Assembly: GCA_963789275.1 (NCBI GenBank)
Contig: CAWBKF010000016.1
Location: forward strand, 39,552-103,551
Direction of reading: 5' to 3'
Length of the DNA stretch: 64,000 nucleotides
Origin: DAHUYF01 sp963789275
GTDB taxonomy: Bacteria; Pseudomonadota; Alphaproteobacteria; ATCC43930; CGMCC-115725
Below, piece by piece: positions 37,496 through 46,283 of this stretch (position 1 is the first letter of the stretch; each line of letters opens with the position of its first letter). The position numbers and the translations under genes were made by a program. Under the pieces are notes generated by a model. That model was not told the DNA's origin. It ran no database searches and saw only the letters and a program-made list of their open reading frames with translations.

Positions 37496-37565
37496 ATTTT
37501 CATCGATCTGCCGCGGCGCTTTGATATGGATGGTGCGCTTGCGCCAAACAACAGGGAGGAAAAAC

Positions 37566-38529
37566 ATGCCGGGATGGGCCTATACCAAGGGTGTGCATGA
37601 TCTCGGCACGGGCTGCTATGCCTATCTGCAGCCGGACGGCACCTGGGGCTGGAGCAACGCCGGGCTGGTCACCGATGGCGGCGAGACGCTACTGGTGGAC
37701 ACGCTGTTCGACCTCAAATGCACGCGCGAGATGCTGGAGGCGCTGCGCGCGGCGGTGCCGGCGGCGCGGCGGATCGGCACGCTGGTCAACACCCATTCCA
37801 ATGGCGACCATACCTTCGGCAACCAATTGGTGTCCGGCGCCGAGATCGTCGCGTCCCGCGCCTGCGCCGAGGAGATGAGGCAGCGCACGCCCGAGGAGCT
37901 CGCGGCGATGATGCGCAACTGGCAGGCGCTCGGCCCCGGCGCCGCTTTCTTTCACGAGGTCATGGGCACGCGCTTCGACTTCGAGGGCATCACGCTGACC
38001 TTGCCGACGCGCACTTTCGAGCGCGAGCTCACGCTCACGGTCGGCAGCAAGGAAGTGCGCCTCGTCGAGGTCGGCCCGGCGCATACCGGCGGCGACGTCA
38101 TCATCTATGTGCCGCAGGACCGCACCGTCTTCACCGGCGACATCCTGTTCGTCAACGGCCATCCCGTGATCTGGGCCGGGCCGATCGCCAATTGGATCAG
38201 GGCCTGCGACCTCATCCTCGGCTGGGATGTCGAGACGGTGGTGCCGGGGCACGGCCCCATCACCGACAAATCCGGGGTGCGCGCGCTGAAACACTATCTC
38301 GACTATCTCCACGAGCACGCGAGGAAGCGCTTCGACGCCGGGACTTGGCTATGAGGAGGCGGCGCGCGACATCTCGCTGGCGCCGTTCGCCCACTGGACC
38401 GATCCCGAGCGCATCCTGGTCAATGTCCATGCGCTCTACCGCGAGTTCCGCCGTGACGCGGCGCCGCCCGACGCCATGGCGCTCTTCGCGGCGATGGGGC
38501 GCTATCACGCCGAGCACAAGGCGCATTAG
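37566..38529 (+). pseudogene. Metallo-beta-lactamase-fold hydrolase, frameshifted near its end
   Basis: About 320 residues. Start MPGWAYTKGVHDLGTGCYAY behind AGGGAGG. The zinc motif is LVNTHSNGDHTFGNQLV (HxNxDH variant), then VGPAHTGGDVIIYVPQDRTV with the second-site His, FTGDILFVNGHPVIWAGP and VVPGHGPITDKSG. Near 38341 one extra G moves the frame; the true end continues LGYEEAARDISLAPFAHWTD and stops at 38527-38529. About 83% of the protein, with all metal ligands, lies before the break. Typical of the broad hydrolase group, substrate unknown. It is 17 bases before an FAH-family gene on the same strand, a likely shared transcript. Confidence 0.85.
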
Positions 38530-38546
38530 GCCGTGAGGAGGAGATC

Positions 38547-39481
38547 ATGAAGCTCATCACCTTCGAGACCAAGGGCGCGCGGCATATCGGGGCCCTGCTG
38601 CCGGGCGAGCGCGAGGCGGTGGATTTCACCGTCAGCGACCCGGCGCCCTATTTCCGCGACATGCTGGCGCTGATCGACGGCGGCGCCCCGGCGCTCGAGC
38701 ACGCGCGCCGGCTGCTGCGCGAGCCGCCGCGCACGGTGGCGCTGGCCGATATCCGCCTGCTCGCGCCGGTGCCGGAGCCGCGGCAGATGCGCGATTTCCT
38801 GGTCTTCGAGATGCACATCCGCAACGCCCGCGCCATCATGCCCGACCTTCCGCGGCGGCCAGCGCCTCGACCCGGCGACGGTCGAGATCCCCAAGGTCTG
38901 GTACGAGCAGCCGATCTATTACAAATGCAACCGCTTCAGCGTCATCGGCACCGGCCAGGACGTCCTCTGGCCGCGCTATTGCAAGCTGCTGGACTACGAG
39001 CTGGAGTTCGGCATCATCCTCGGGCGCGGCGGCAAGAACATCGCGCGCGACAAGGCGCGCGAGCATATCTTCGGCTTCTGCATCTTCAACGATGTCAGCG
39101 CGCGCGACGCCCAGATGCGCGAGATGGCGGGCCAGCTCGGGCCCGCCAAGGGCAAGGATTTCGACACCGGCAACGTGTTGGGGCCGTGGCTCGTGACCGC
39201 CGACGAAGTCGCCGATCCCTACAATCTCGCCATGGCGGCGCGGGTCAATGGCGAGGAATGGTCGCGCGGCAACAGCGGCACCATGCAGCACAAATTCGAG
39301 GACATGATCGCCCATGTCTCGCACCGACGAGACGCTCCATGCCGGCGAGTTCTTCGGCTCCGGCACGGTGGGCGGCGGCTGCGGGCTGGAGCTCGGCCGC
39401 TTCCTCAGCCCCGGCGATGTCGTCGAGCTCGAGGTGGAGGGGCTGGGCATCCTGCGCAACCGCGTGGTGGCGCAGGGCTGA
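38547..39481 (+). pseudogene. Fumarylacetoacetate hydrolase-family protein (second), frameshifted twice
   Basis: About 310 residues in three frames: MKLITFETKGARHIGALLPG to HIRNARAIMPD; then FRGGQRLDPATVEIPKVWYE, LLDYELEFGIILGRGGKNIA (metal Glu region), IFGFCIFNDVSARDAQMREM and DTGNVLGPWLVTADEV; then TDETLHAGEFFGSGTVGGGC to LGILRNRVVAQG. Breaks near 38852 and 39322 each fit one extra C. It starts 17 bases after the MBL-fold gene, behind GAGGAG. It is only distantly like the FAH protein at 14278-15216. The metal-dependent C-C hydrolase or isomerase activity of the family is expected if the breaks are artefacts. Confidence 0.82.
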
Positions 39482-39514
39482 CAACGCGGCAATTTCACAG
39501 CGAAGGGCCTGTCC

Positions 39515-40787
39515 ATGCCGGTCGACATGCCGCCATCGCCGCCGCAGCTTCGAACTTTCGATGACGCGCTTGGCCAGCGCATCATCGCGCTCCATGTCTG
39601 GGCGGTGCGCGCAGGCCTCGAAGGCGCCCCCGCCTACGAGCTCTTCGACGGCTACTGTCAGCGCCTGGTGATCGACGGCGTGCCGCTGTGGCGTGCCTTT
39701 GCCGCGACGGAGACACTCCACCCGCAATGGTCGGGCTTCGGCTACACTTGGCGTCGCGACCTCAACGCGATCCAGCCCGAGCAATTCGCTCACGATGACA
39801 GTGCGACGCCGGAATGGCTGAGAAGCCCCTTCCACGCCCTCGTCCGCCGCGCGGAGAATGGCGAGAGCAACCCGACGATCCGCCGGCGGCTGGAAGCCGG
39901 GCCGGAGGAGCGCGATTTCCCGGTGCTGGTCGAGTTTTTTGCCGCCGGCGCGACCGACTATTTCGGCGAGCTCTTCATCTTCGGCCACCATCATGATCGC
40001 TCGCACGGGTCGGGAGCGCTCTACTCCTTCGCCACCGATCGACAGCGGCGGTTTCTCCGACGATGACGTGACGCTGTTGCGGGCGACGCTGCCGGCGCTG
40101 TCGCTCGCGCTCAAAGCGCATGTCGGTCACGTCATCGCCGCCGGCCTGCTGCAGACCTATCTCGGCGAGGATGCCGGGCGGCGCGTCCATGCCGGCGCGA
40201 TCGCGCGCGGCTCGGTCGAGAGCGTGCACGCGGTGTTGTGGTTCGCCGACATCCGCGGCTTCACGACGATCGCCGACACGGTGCCGGGTTCCCTCGTCAT
40301 CGAGATGCTTGACGAGGTGTTCGAGACGCTGACCGCAACGCTGCGCCAACGCGGCGGCCAAGTGCTGAAATTCCTCGGCGACGGCATGCTGGCGACCTTT
40401 GCCATCGAGGGGACGAGCCGCGCCGAGACCTGTCGCCGCGCGCTCGACGCCGCGGCCGAGGCGATGCACGCGCTCGACACGCTCAATGCGGCGCGCGCCG
40501 CCGCCGGAAAGCCCATCGCCGCGGTCGATCTTGCCCTCCATATCGGCGACGTGCTCTACGGCAATGTCGGTGCCACCGACCGGCTCGATTTCACGGTCAT
40601 CGGCCCCGCCGTCAACGAGGTCGCTCGCATCGAGGCGTTGTGCGAGAAGCTGGGCCGCAAGGTCCTGATCTCGGCCGAGCTCGCCGCGGCGGCCGAGGAC
40701 GACACCCTTCGCCTGGAGCCGCTCGGGCGCCACTCTTTGCGCGGCGTCAGGGAGCCGAGGGAACTCTTCGCGCTGGATCTGCGCTGA
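39515..40787 (+). pseudogene. Class III adenylate cyclase with unusual N-terminal domain, frameshifted
   Basis: About 424 residues. An N-terminal half of about 230 residues (FDDALGQRIIALHVWAVRAG, WSGFGYTWRRDLNAIQPEQF) resembles a sensor-like region found before bacterial class III cyclases. After one break near 40043 (an extra C fits) comes the catalytic domain: AVLWFADIRGFTTIADTVPG with the first metal Asp, QVLKFLGDGMLATFAIEG with the second Asp and adenine-binding Lys, and VGATDRLDFTVIGPAVNEVA with the Asp and Asn/Arg part of the active site. It makes cAMP as a homodimer. No membrane helix. It follows the FAH gene by 33 bases. Confidence 0.85.
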
Positions 40788-40835
40788 GCCGCGCAACGGC
40801 AGGAATCGGAGCGCGGCCACAAGGTGGGGACAGCG

Positions 40836-41273
40836 ATGACCGCTCAATGGCAATATCAGGTCAGATTGGATCTGAGCGATCCCGCTATGGCGGAATTGGC
40901 CCGCCGCAAGCCCGGTGGTCCCGCGCTGGTGCCGTTGACCGAAATCCTCGCCAAGCATCGCGCCGTGTTGAAATCCCAGTTCGACGCCTTCGCGGAATAC
41001 GTCGCCGCCGCCGAAGAACACGGCGTCGAAAATTTTCCGCTTTACGAGTGGACGAAAGCGACGATCGAAAATCCCGCGAAGAAGGAAAAATATATGAGAT
41101 CCTTCACGCTCTACGTCGAGGATTGCGAGGTCTATGCCAAAGAGATCGCCGACGCGCTGGAGGCGGATTTGCAGCCGCTCGCCCGCAGCGGGCTCATCAC
41201 GCGACTATCCAAATACGATACCAATCCCGCCAACAACCCGCAGCCTCCGGCGCCCCCGCGCAAATCGGGTTAG
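40836..41273 (+). CDS. Unknown 145-residue cytosolic protein
   Basis: Begins MTAQWQYQVRLDLSDPAMAE. The sequence is mostly charged alpha helix (LTEILAKHRAVLKSQFDAFA, YMRSFTLYVEDCEVYAKEIA) with a short N-terminal beta strand and a proline-rich tail (NPANNPQPPAPPRKSG). No signal peptide or membrane segment, and no motif I recognise. An in-frame ATG four codons earlier is equally possible. It lies between the cyclase and a tyrosine-recombinase remnant, so it may be part of a small acquired segment. Base composition is not obviously different. Confidence 0.6.
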   Translation: MTAQWQYQVRLDLSDPAMAELARRKPGGPALVPLTEILAKHRAVLKSQFDAFAEYVAAAEEHGVENFPLYEWTKATIENPAKKEKYMRSFTLYVEDCEVYAKEIADALEADLQPLARSGLITRLSKYDTNPANNPQPPAPPRKSG

Positions 41274-41332
41274 TACGCGAGCAACCCGGTCTGGAACAAG
41301 AACAGCCAGCGCTCACCGACCTTTGTGTAGAC

Positions 41333-41437
41333 CCTATGTCCGTCGATGCCGTCCAGGTGATCGTGAAGAGCGCCGGGAAGCATGCCGGCTTTGAGATACA
41401 GGTTCATCCGCACATGCTGCGCCACGCTTGCGGCTTC
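41333..41437 (+). pseudogene. C-terminal remnant of a tyrosine recombinase
   Basis: About 35 codons read PMSVDAVQVIVKSAGKHAGF then EIQVHPHMLRHACGF. The HPHMLRHACGF block is the HxLRH box of phage-type and XerC-like integrases, carrying one catalytic His and Arg. The box III His/Trp and the nucleophile Tyr that should follow about 25-35 residues later are missing, and upstream homology ends within a few codons. No start codon or ribosome-binding site. A dead fragment marking a past integration or resistance-type mobile gene. Confidence 0.7.
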
Positions 41438-41460
41438 GTCGCGGAAGGAAGCGCCGGATA

Positions 41461-41533
41461 ACAGTTAGTCATATTGCAAACTATCGTTGACGTCAGCGAG
41501 CGAGATGATATAGTTAGCCATATGACTAACAAT
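41461..41533 (+). promoter_or_regulatory. Double dyad operator and promoter of arsR (probably leaderless)
   Basis: Two similar 24-base dyads, at 41461-41484 and 41510-41533, each share GTTAG/CTAAC and CATAT elements. As a pair they form 21-base inverted arms matching at 19 positions. TTGACG (41487-41492), a 16-base spacer and TATAGT (41509-41514) make a sigma70-type promoter whose -10 box lies within the second dyad. Transcription would start about at the arsR ATG (41522), with no ribosome-binding site before it. Confidence 0.72.
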
Positions 41534-41872
41534 AACGCCGCTCTCGACCGCATGTTCCACGCATTGGCCGATCCAAGCCGGCGAGCGATCGTGCAGCGGC
41601 TCTGCCGCGGCCCGGCCGCGGTCAGCGATCTCGCCAAGCCGCTGTCGATGGCGTTGCCGACGGTGCTGCAACATCTGCAGGTGCTGGAACACAGCCGCCT
41701 GATTCGCTCGGAAAAGAGCGGGCGGGTGCGCACCTGTCATCTGGAGCCGGCCGCGCTGGCGACCGCCGAACGCTGGATCGGCCGCCAGCGCATGGTCTGG
41801 GACCAACGTCTCGACCGCATGGAAGCCTATGTCAAGGCTTTGCGCGACAATGAGGTCAAACGTGAAAAATGA
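41522..41872 (+). CDS. ArsR-family winged-helix regulator
   Basis: A 116-residue ArsR/SmtB-fold regulator: MFHALADPSRRAIVQRLCRG, then AAVSDLAKPLSMALPTVLQH as the recognition helix, and LIRSEKSGRVRTCHLEPAAL as the wing. It lacks the ELCVCDL-type metal box, so it belongs to the non-metal group that is commonly paired with SRPBCC proteins. The ATG lies inside a dyad operator, and the promoter -10 box is 7 bases upstream, so autoregulation of a leaderless mRNA is likely. It overlaps the SRPBCC gene by about 11 bases. Confidence 0.9.
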   Translation: MTNNNAALDRMFHALADPSRRAIVQRLCRGPAAVSDLAKPLSMALPTVLQHLQVLEHSRLIRSEKSGRVRTCHLEPAALATAERWIGRQRMVWDQRLDRMEAYVKALRDNEVKREK

Positions 41873-42395
41873 ATTCACCCGCCCCGAGGCTGCGGCCAAT
41901 CTGAACCTTTCCCGCCTCGTCGACGCGCCGCGCGACCTCGTGTTCCGGGTGTGGACCGAAGCGGAGCATTTCGCCCAATGGTTCGCGCCGCGACGGGTCG
42001 ACGTCCCGTTCTGCCGGATCGATCCGCGGCCGGACGGCGCCATTCATTTCTGCCACCGCACGCAGGACGGCATGGAGGTCTGGGTCAAGGGCACCTATCG
42101 CGAATTCGTGGCGCCGGAGCGGTTGGTGTTCTCGCTGTGGTTCGTCGACACGGCCGGCGCCCCGGCCCCGCACCCGATGTTCCCGGATTGGCCAACCGAC
42201 GTCAGCATTCTGACGACCGTTACGTTCATCGACATCGACGGCAAGACGCAACTCACCGTCGAGCAAGCGCTGGTGCCCGGCACCGCCCAGGCGAGTGACG
42301 CTTTTGGGCGCGAGCGCGACGCCGCCCGGCTGGGATGGATCGAGACCCTGGACCGGCTCCAGGAATATGTCGCGGCGCTGGCGGTGCGGGGCTGA
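41862..42395 (+). CDS. SRPBCC (AHSA1-like) domain protein paired with ArsR
   Basis: A 177-residue START/Bet v 1-like hydrophobic-pocket protein: NLSRLVDAPRDLVFRVWTEA, EHFAQWFAPRRVDVPFCRID, VWVKGTYREFVAPERLVFSL and AARLGWIETLDRLQEYVAAL are the usual AHSA1-type strands and final helix. The start is either GTG at 41862, with GAGGT at the right spacing, or ATG at 41850. Translation is coupled to arsR through the overlap. Such pairs are common; the SRPBCC protein is thought to bind a small hydrophobic ligand, but its role is not established. Confidence 0.88.
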   Translation: MKNEFTRPEAAANLNLSRLVDAPRDLVFRVWTEAEHFAQWFAPRRVDVPFCRIDPRPDGAIHFCHRTQDGMEVWVKGTYREFVAPERLVFSLWFVDTAGAPAPHPMFPDWPTDVSILTTVTFIDIDGKTQLTVEQALVPGTAQASDAFGRERDAARLGWIETLDRLQEYVAALAVRG

Positions 42396-42691
42396 CCGCT
42401 CGACCCACTATTTCCGCCAGGGCATCCCTCCGCAAGCGAAGAAGAAGCACCCGGGGGCTCATGGGGCCAAGCCAGCTGCCGCGGACGCGGACGAACTCGC
42501 TTCGCGCGCCCGCCTCGCCGCTTTCCCCTCAGGGTGGGGGGAACTCGCACCCACACCCCGCACTTGACCGGATAGGGTCTCCTCCCTAATCCTTGTCGTG
42601 TTGCCTGTCGGCAAGGTCACGCAACGGCCGACAGGGTGCGGCAAGCGGCGCCAGAACGAAGGAACGCCGCGGCCGGACAGGGAGGTGGTGT
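42396..42691. other. Spacer before the liv operon
   Basis: No supportable gene. A stretch of GC-rich repetitive-looking sequence with short inverted repeats is present (for example CTCGCTTCGCGCG near 42499). The frame of the LivH gene is open through the last 100 bases but without family resemblance there. Confidence 0.35.
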
Positions 42692-43564
42692 CTGGGAAGC
42701 ATCCTTCAGCTGCTGCTGAACGGGCTCGCCGTCGGGTGCATCTATGGCCTCGTCGCGCTCGGCTTCGTGCTCATCTACAAGGCGACGGAGCTGGTGAATT
42801 TCGCCCAGGGCGATCTCATGATGCTGGGGGCCTTCACCTGCTACATGTTCACGGTCTGGTACGGCATTGGCTATTGGCCGGCCTTCGCGCTCGCGGTCGC
42901 CGTCGTGGCCCTCTTCGGCGCGGCGCTCGACCGCTTCGTGCTGCGCCGCGTCATCGGTCAGCCGCAATTCGCCCTGGTGATGCTGACCATCGGCTTGGGC
43001 GCGGTGTTCCGCAGCTTCGCCTCCATCACCTGGGGTTCCGAGATTTACTCCCTGCCGACGCCCTTCAGCGCGCATCAGACCGTCATCGCCGGCATCAGCA
43101 TCAGCCACGAATACGTCTCGATCATCGTCGGTACGGTGATCCTCTGCGCCGCGCTCTATGCTTTCTTCACCCACACCAGGCTCGGCATCGCCATGCAGGC
43201 CGCCTCGCAGAATCAGCTCGCGGCCTATTACATGGGCATCCCGGTCAAGGCGGTGTTCTCGCTGATCTGGGCGATCTCCGCCGGCGTCGCGGCCATCGCC
43301 GGCGTGCTGCTGGCGCCGGTGTCGCTGATCGACACCAATATGGGCTTCATCGGGCTCAAGGCCTTTGCCGCCGCCGTGCTGGGCGGCTTCGGCTCGATCC
43401 CGGGCGCGCTCGCCGGCGGGCTCACCATCGGCGTCATAGAGCTGTTCTCCGGCGCCTACCTGCCCGAGGGCTTCAAGGACGTCGCCGCCTATGTCGTGCT
43501 GCTGCTTGTCCTGGTGCTGCGGCCCCAGGGCATGTTCGGCATGGCTCAACGCAAGCGGGTCTGA
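42692..43564 (+). CDS. livH: Branched-chain-type ABC transporter permease LivH
   Basis: A 290-residue inner-membrane permease with about eight hydrophobic helices: LQLLLNGLAVGCIYGLVALG, FVLIYKATELVNFAQGDLMM (the LivH signature), LRRVIGQPQFALVMLTIGLG, and AAVLGGFGSIPGALAGGLTI near the end. Family N-termini begin directly before LQLLLNGL, which puts the start at a CTG (42692) eight bases after a GGAGG; an in-frame ATG at 42593 would add 33 unconserved residues. A rare CTG start is therefore likely. First gene of livHMGF. Confidence 0.9.
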   Translation: MGSILQLLLNGLAVGCIYGLVALGFVLIYKATELVNFAQGDLMMLGAFTCYMFTVWYGIGYWPAFALAVAVVALFGAALDRFVLRRVIGQPQFALVMLTIGLGAVFRSFASITWGSEIYSLPTPFSAHQTVIAGISISHEYVSIIVGTVILCAALYAFFTHTRLGIAMQAASQNQLAAYYMGIPVKAVFSLIWAISAGVAAIAGVLLAPVSLIDTNMGFIGLKAFAAAVLGGFGSIPGALAGGLTIGVIELFSGAYLPEGFKDVAAYVVLLLVLVLRPQGMFGMAQRKRV

Positions 43565-43568
43565 GCCC

Positions 43569-44711
43569 ATGCGCTTCATCTTCAAGACCGACTACCGCCA
43601 GGACCTCGGCCTCTTTCGCGACGGCTTCCAGCGCAATTGGTACGTTCTGCTGCTCATTCTGCTGCTGGCGCTGCCCTTCCTGGTGCCGGACTATCGCGTC
43701 GATCTCAGCCTGATGCTGATCTACGGCCTTTGCGGCCTCTCGCTGATGGTGCTGGCGGGCTATACCGGCCTCGTCAGCCTCGGCCATGCCGCCTTCCTCG
43801 GCATCGGCGCCTATGCCCATGTCTATTTCGCGCAGACGCTGGGCCTGCCCTGGATCGTCTCGGTCGCGCTTGCCGGGCTCGTGGCCGCGGCGGCGGGCGT
43901 GCTGCTCGGGCTGCCGGCGCTGCGCATGACCGGGATCTATCTCAGCATCGCCACCCTCGCCTTCGCCCTCATCATCCAGGAGGTGTTCAACCGCTGGGAA
44001 TCCGTGACCGGCGGCGTCAAGGGCGAGGCGGTGGACCGGCCGCTGATCTTCGGTTTCTCGCTGCAGGACGACACGTCCTTCTATTTCCTCTGCCTCGCCT
44101 TCCTGCTGGGCGCGCTCTGGCTCACCCGCAACCTGCTGCGCGCGCCCGCGGGCCGGGCCTGGATCGCCATCCGCGACAGCGAGATCGCGGCGCAGTCCAT
44201 GGGCGTCAATCTCGCCATCTACAAGACGCTGGCCTTTGCCTATTCCGCGGCGCTGATCGGCGTCGCCGGCGCGCTCTTCGCGCATCAGGTGGGCTTCCTC
44301 GCCCCCGACATCTTCACCGTGCTGCTGTCGATCCAGTTCCTGCTGATGGTGGTGGTGGGCGGGCTCGGCAGCCTGCACGGCGCCATCTTCGGCGCGACCT
44401 TCGTGGCGCTGCTGCCGGTGGCGATCTCGGAAGTGCGCGACGGCGCGCCCGATTGGCTGGGCTCGCTTGCCGCCGCCTTCGGCCAGGATGCCGGCGCCGC
44501 CGTCTCCGACACGGTCGACCGCTTCGTGAAGCAGCCCGGCCTCGAGCCCGGCATCTTCGGCCTCGTCCTGGTGCTGTTCATCCTGCTCGAGCCGCAGGGA
44601 ATTTACGGCCGCTGGGTCAAGGTCAAGCTCTATTTCTCGCAATTCCCGCTCTACAAGCGCGCGAGCTTCAAGCGGCAGAAAGCCTATATGCGCTCGGAGC
44701 GGCTGCGATGA
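43569..44711 (+). CDS. livM: Branched-chain-type ABC transporter permease LivM
   Basis: A 380-residue permease. N-terminal cytosolic stretch MRFIFKTDYRQDLGLFRDGF, then helices including LSLMLIYGLCGLSLMVLAGY, TGLVSLGHAAFLGIGAYAHV (LivM signature) and AIRDSEIAAQSMGVNLAIYK, the cytosolic coupling loop. The C-terminus extends in a basic tail (FPLYKRASFKRQKAYMRSER). Pairs with LivH. It starts five bases after the livH stop and overlaps the livG start by 4 bases. Confidence 0.94.
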   Translation: MRFIFKTDYRQDLGLFRDGFQRNWYVLLLILLLALPFLVPDYRVDLSLMLIYGLCGLSLMVLAGYTGLVSLGHAAFLGIGAYAHVYFAQTLGLPWIVSVALAGLVAAAAGVLLGLPALRMTGIYLSIATLAFALIIQEVFNRWESVTGGVKGEAVDRPLIFGFSLQDDTSFYFLCLAFLLGALWLTRNLLRAPAGRAWIAIRDSEIAAQSMGVNLAIYKTLAFAYSAALIGVAGALFAHQVGFLAPDIFTVLLSIQFLLMVVVGGLGSLHGAIFGATFVALLPVAISEVRDGAPDWLGSLAAAFGQDAGAAVSDTVDRFVKQPGLEPGIFGLVLVLFILLEPQGIYGRWVKVKLYFSQFPLYKRASFKRQKAYMRSERLR

Positions 44712-45466
44712 CCTTCTTCAAGGCGGACGGCCTCGCCAAGCATTTCGGCGGCATCAGGGCGATCGACGGCATCAGCTTCGAGGTAAAGCAGGGCGAGATC
44801 TTCACGCTCATCGGCCCGAACGGCGCCGGCAAGACCACCATCTTCAACCTGGTGAGCCGCATCTACGATCCCTCCGGCGGCCGCCTCGTCTTCCTCGACG
44901 AGGACATCACGGATGTCCCGCCGCATGAGATCGCCAGGCGCGGCATCGCGCGCACCTTCCAGAACATCGAGCTGTTCGAGCATGCGAGCGTGCTGCAGAA
45001 CCTGCTGCTCGGTCGCCATGTCCATAAGCGCTCCAATTTCTTCGAGGAGCTCCTCTTCCTGCCCAGGGTCCGACGGCTCGAGCTCGAGCATCGCGAGGCG
45101 GTGGAGAAGGTGATCGATTTCCTCGATCTGCAGCCCCATCGCGACAGCCTCATCGTCAACCTTCCCTATGGCGTGCGCAAGGTCGTGGAGCTGGCGCGCG
45201 CGCTCTGCACCGAGCCCAAGCTGTTGCTGCTGGACGAGCCGTCCTCGGGCCTCAATGTCGAGGAGACCCAGGACATGGCCTTCTGGATCCAGGACATCAA
45301 GGAGCTGCTCGGCATCACCGTGCTCATGGTCGAGCATGACATGACCTTGGTGAGCGCCGTCTCCGACCGGGTGCTGGCGCTTAGCAACGGCCGGCCGCTC
45401 GCGCTCGGCACCGCCGGCGAGGTGCAGGCAAACGCCGACGTCATCGCGGCATATCTGGGAAGCTGA
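44708..45466 (+). CDS. livG: Branched-chain-type ABC transporter ATPase LivG
   Basis: A 252-residue ABC ATPase. Walker A IGPNGAGKTTIFNL, Q-loop region IARTFQNIELFEHASVLQNL, signature replaced by LPYGVRKVVELARALC as usual in LivG proteins, Walker B KLLLLDEPSSGLNVEE and switch His VLMVEHDMTLV. It acts with LivF on the LivH/LivM pair. ATGA overlap with livM and a three-base gap to livF show a tight operon. Confidence 0.95.
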   Translation: MTFFKADGLAKHFGGIRAIDGISFEVKQGEIFTLIGPNGAGKTTIFNLVSRIYDPSGGRLVFLDEDITDVPPHEIARRGIARTFQNIELFEHASVLQNLLLGRHVHKRSNFFEELLFLPRVRRLELEHREAVEKVIDFLDLQPHRDSLIVNLPYGVRKVVELARALCTEPKLLLLDEPSSGLNVEETQDMAFWIQDIKELLGITVLMVEHDMTLVSAVSDRVLALSNGRPLALGTAGEVQANADVIAAYLGS

Positions 45467-45469
45467 GGC

Positions 45470-46243
45470 ATGGCGGACGCACTCCTCCGGGTCAGCAACA
45501 TCGAGACCTATTACGGTCCGATCATGGCGATCCGCGGCGTCAGCTTCGACGTGCCCGAAGGCGGCATCGTCGCCATCCTCGGCGCCAATGGCGCCGGCAA
45601 GACGACGATCCTCAAGACGATCTCGGGCGTCATGGATCCGCAGAAGGGCACGGTCGAGCTCGCCGGGCGCCCGATCCAGCGGATGGATCCCGACAAGGTC
45701 ATGCGGCTCGGCTTGAGCCATGTGCCGGAAGGGCGCGAGGTCTTCCCCTTCCTCTCGGTGAGGGAAAACCTGCGGATGGGCGCCTATATCCGCTCGGACA
45801 AGGATGGGATCGAGCGCGATCTGGAGAGCGTCTACGGCTATTTCCCGGTGCTGAAAGAGCGCGCCGAGCAGCGCGCCGGCCAGCTTTCGGGCGGCGAGCA
45901 GCAGATGCTGGCGATCAGCCGCGCGCTGATGTCGCGACCCAGGATGATGCTGCTCGACGAGCCCTCGCTCGGCCTCTCGCCGAAGCTGGTCAAGGAGATC
46001 TTCGAGATCATCCGGCGCATCAACCGCGAGCGCGGCGTCGCCGTGCTGCTGGTCGAGCAGAACGCCGCTCTGGCGCTCAAGACCGCCGATTACGGCTATG
46101 TGCTGGAGTTGGGCCGCATGGTCATGGAAGATAGCTGTGACCGGCTGCTCGACAAGGAAGACATCAAGGAATTCTATCTTGGCATGAAGGCCGCCAGCAT
46201 CCGCGGCACGCGGCGCTGGAAAAAGAAGAAGACTTGGCGTTGA
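45470..46243 (+). CDS. livF: Branched-chain-type ABC transporter ATPase LivF
   Basis: A 257-residue ABC ATPase: Walker A ILGANGAGKTTILKTI, signature QLSGGEQQMLAISRALMSRP, Walker B RMMLLDEPSLGLSPKLVKE, switch region VAVLLVEQNAALALKTADYG. The C-terminal tail is basic (RGTRRWKKKKTWR), longer than the E. coli protein. It follows livG by three bases. A hairpin-rich spacer separates it from the downstream acyl-CoA ligase, which might allow partial termination. Confidence 0.95.
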   Translation: MADALLRVSNIETYYGPIMAIRGVSFDVPEGGIVAILGANGAGKTTILKTISGVMDPQKGTVELAGRPIQRMDPDKVMRLGLSHVPEGREVFPFLSVRENLRMGAYIRSDKDGIERDLESVYGYFPVLKERAEQRAGQLSGGEQQMLAISRALMSRPRMMLLDEPSLGLSPKLVKEIFEIIRRINRERGVAVLLVEQNAALALKTADYGYVLELGRMVMEDSCDRLLDKEDIKEFYLGMKAASIRGTRRWKKKKTWR

Positions 46244-46283
46244 GGGAGGGGTATCGCATGTGGGTGCCGCGCATTCTCCCGCC

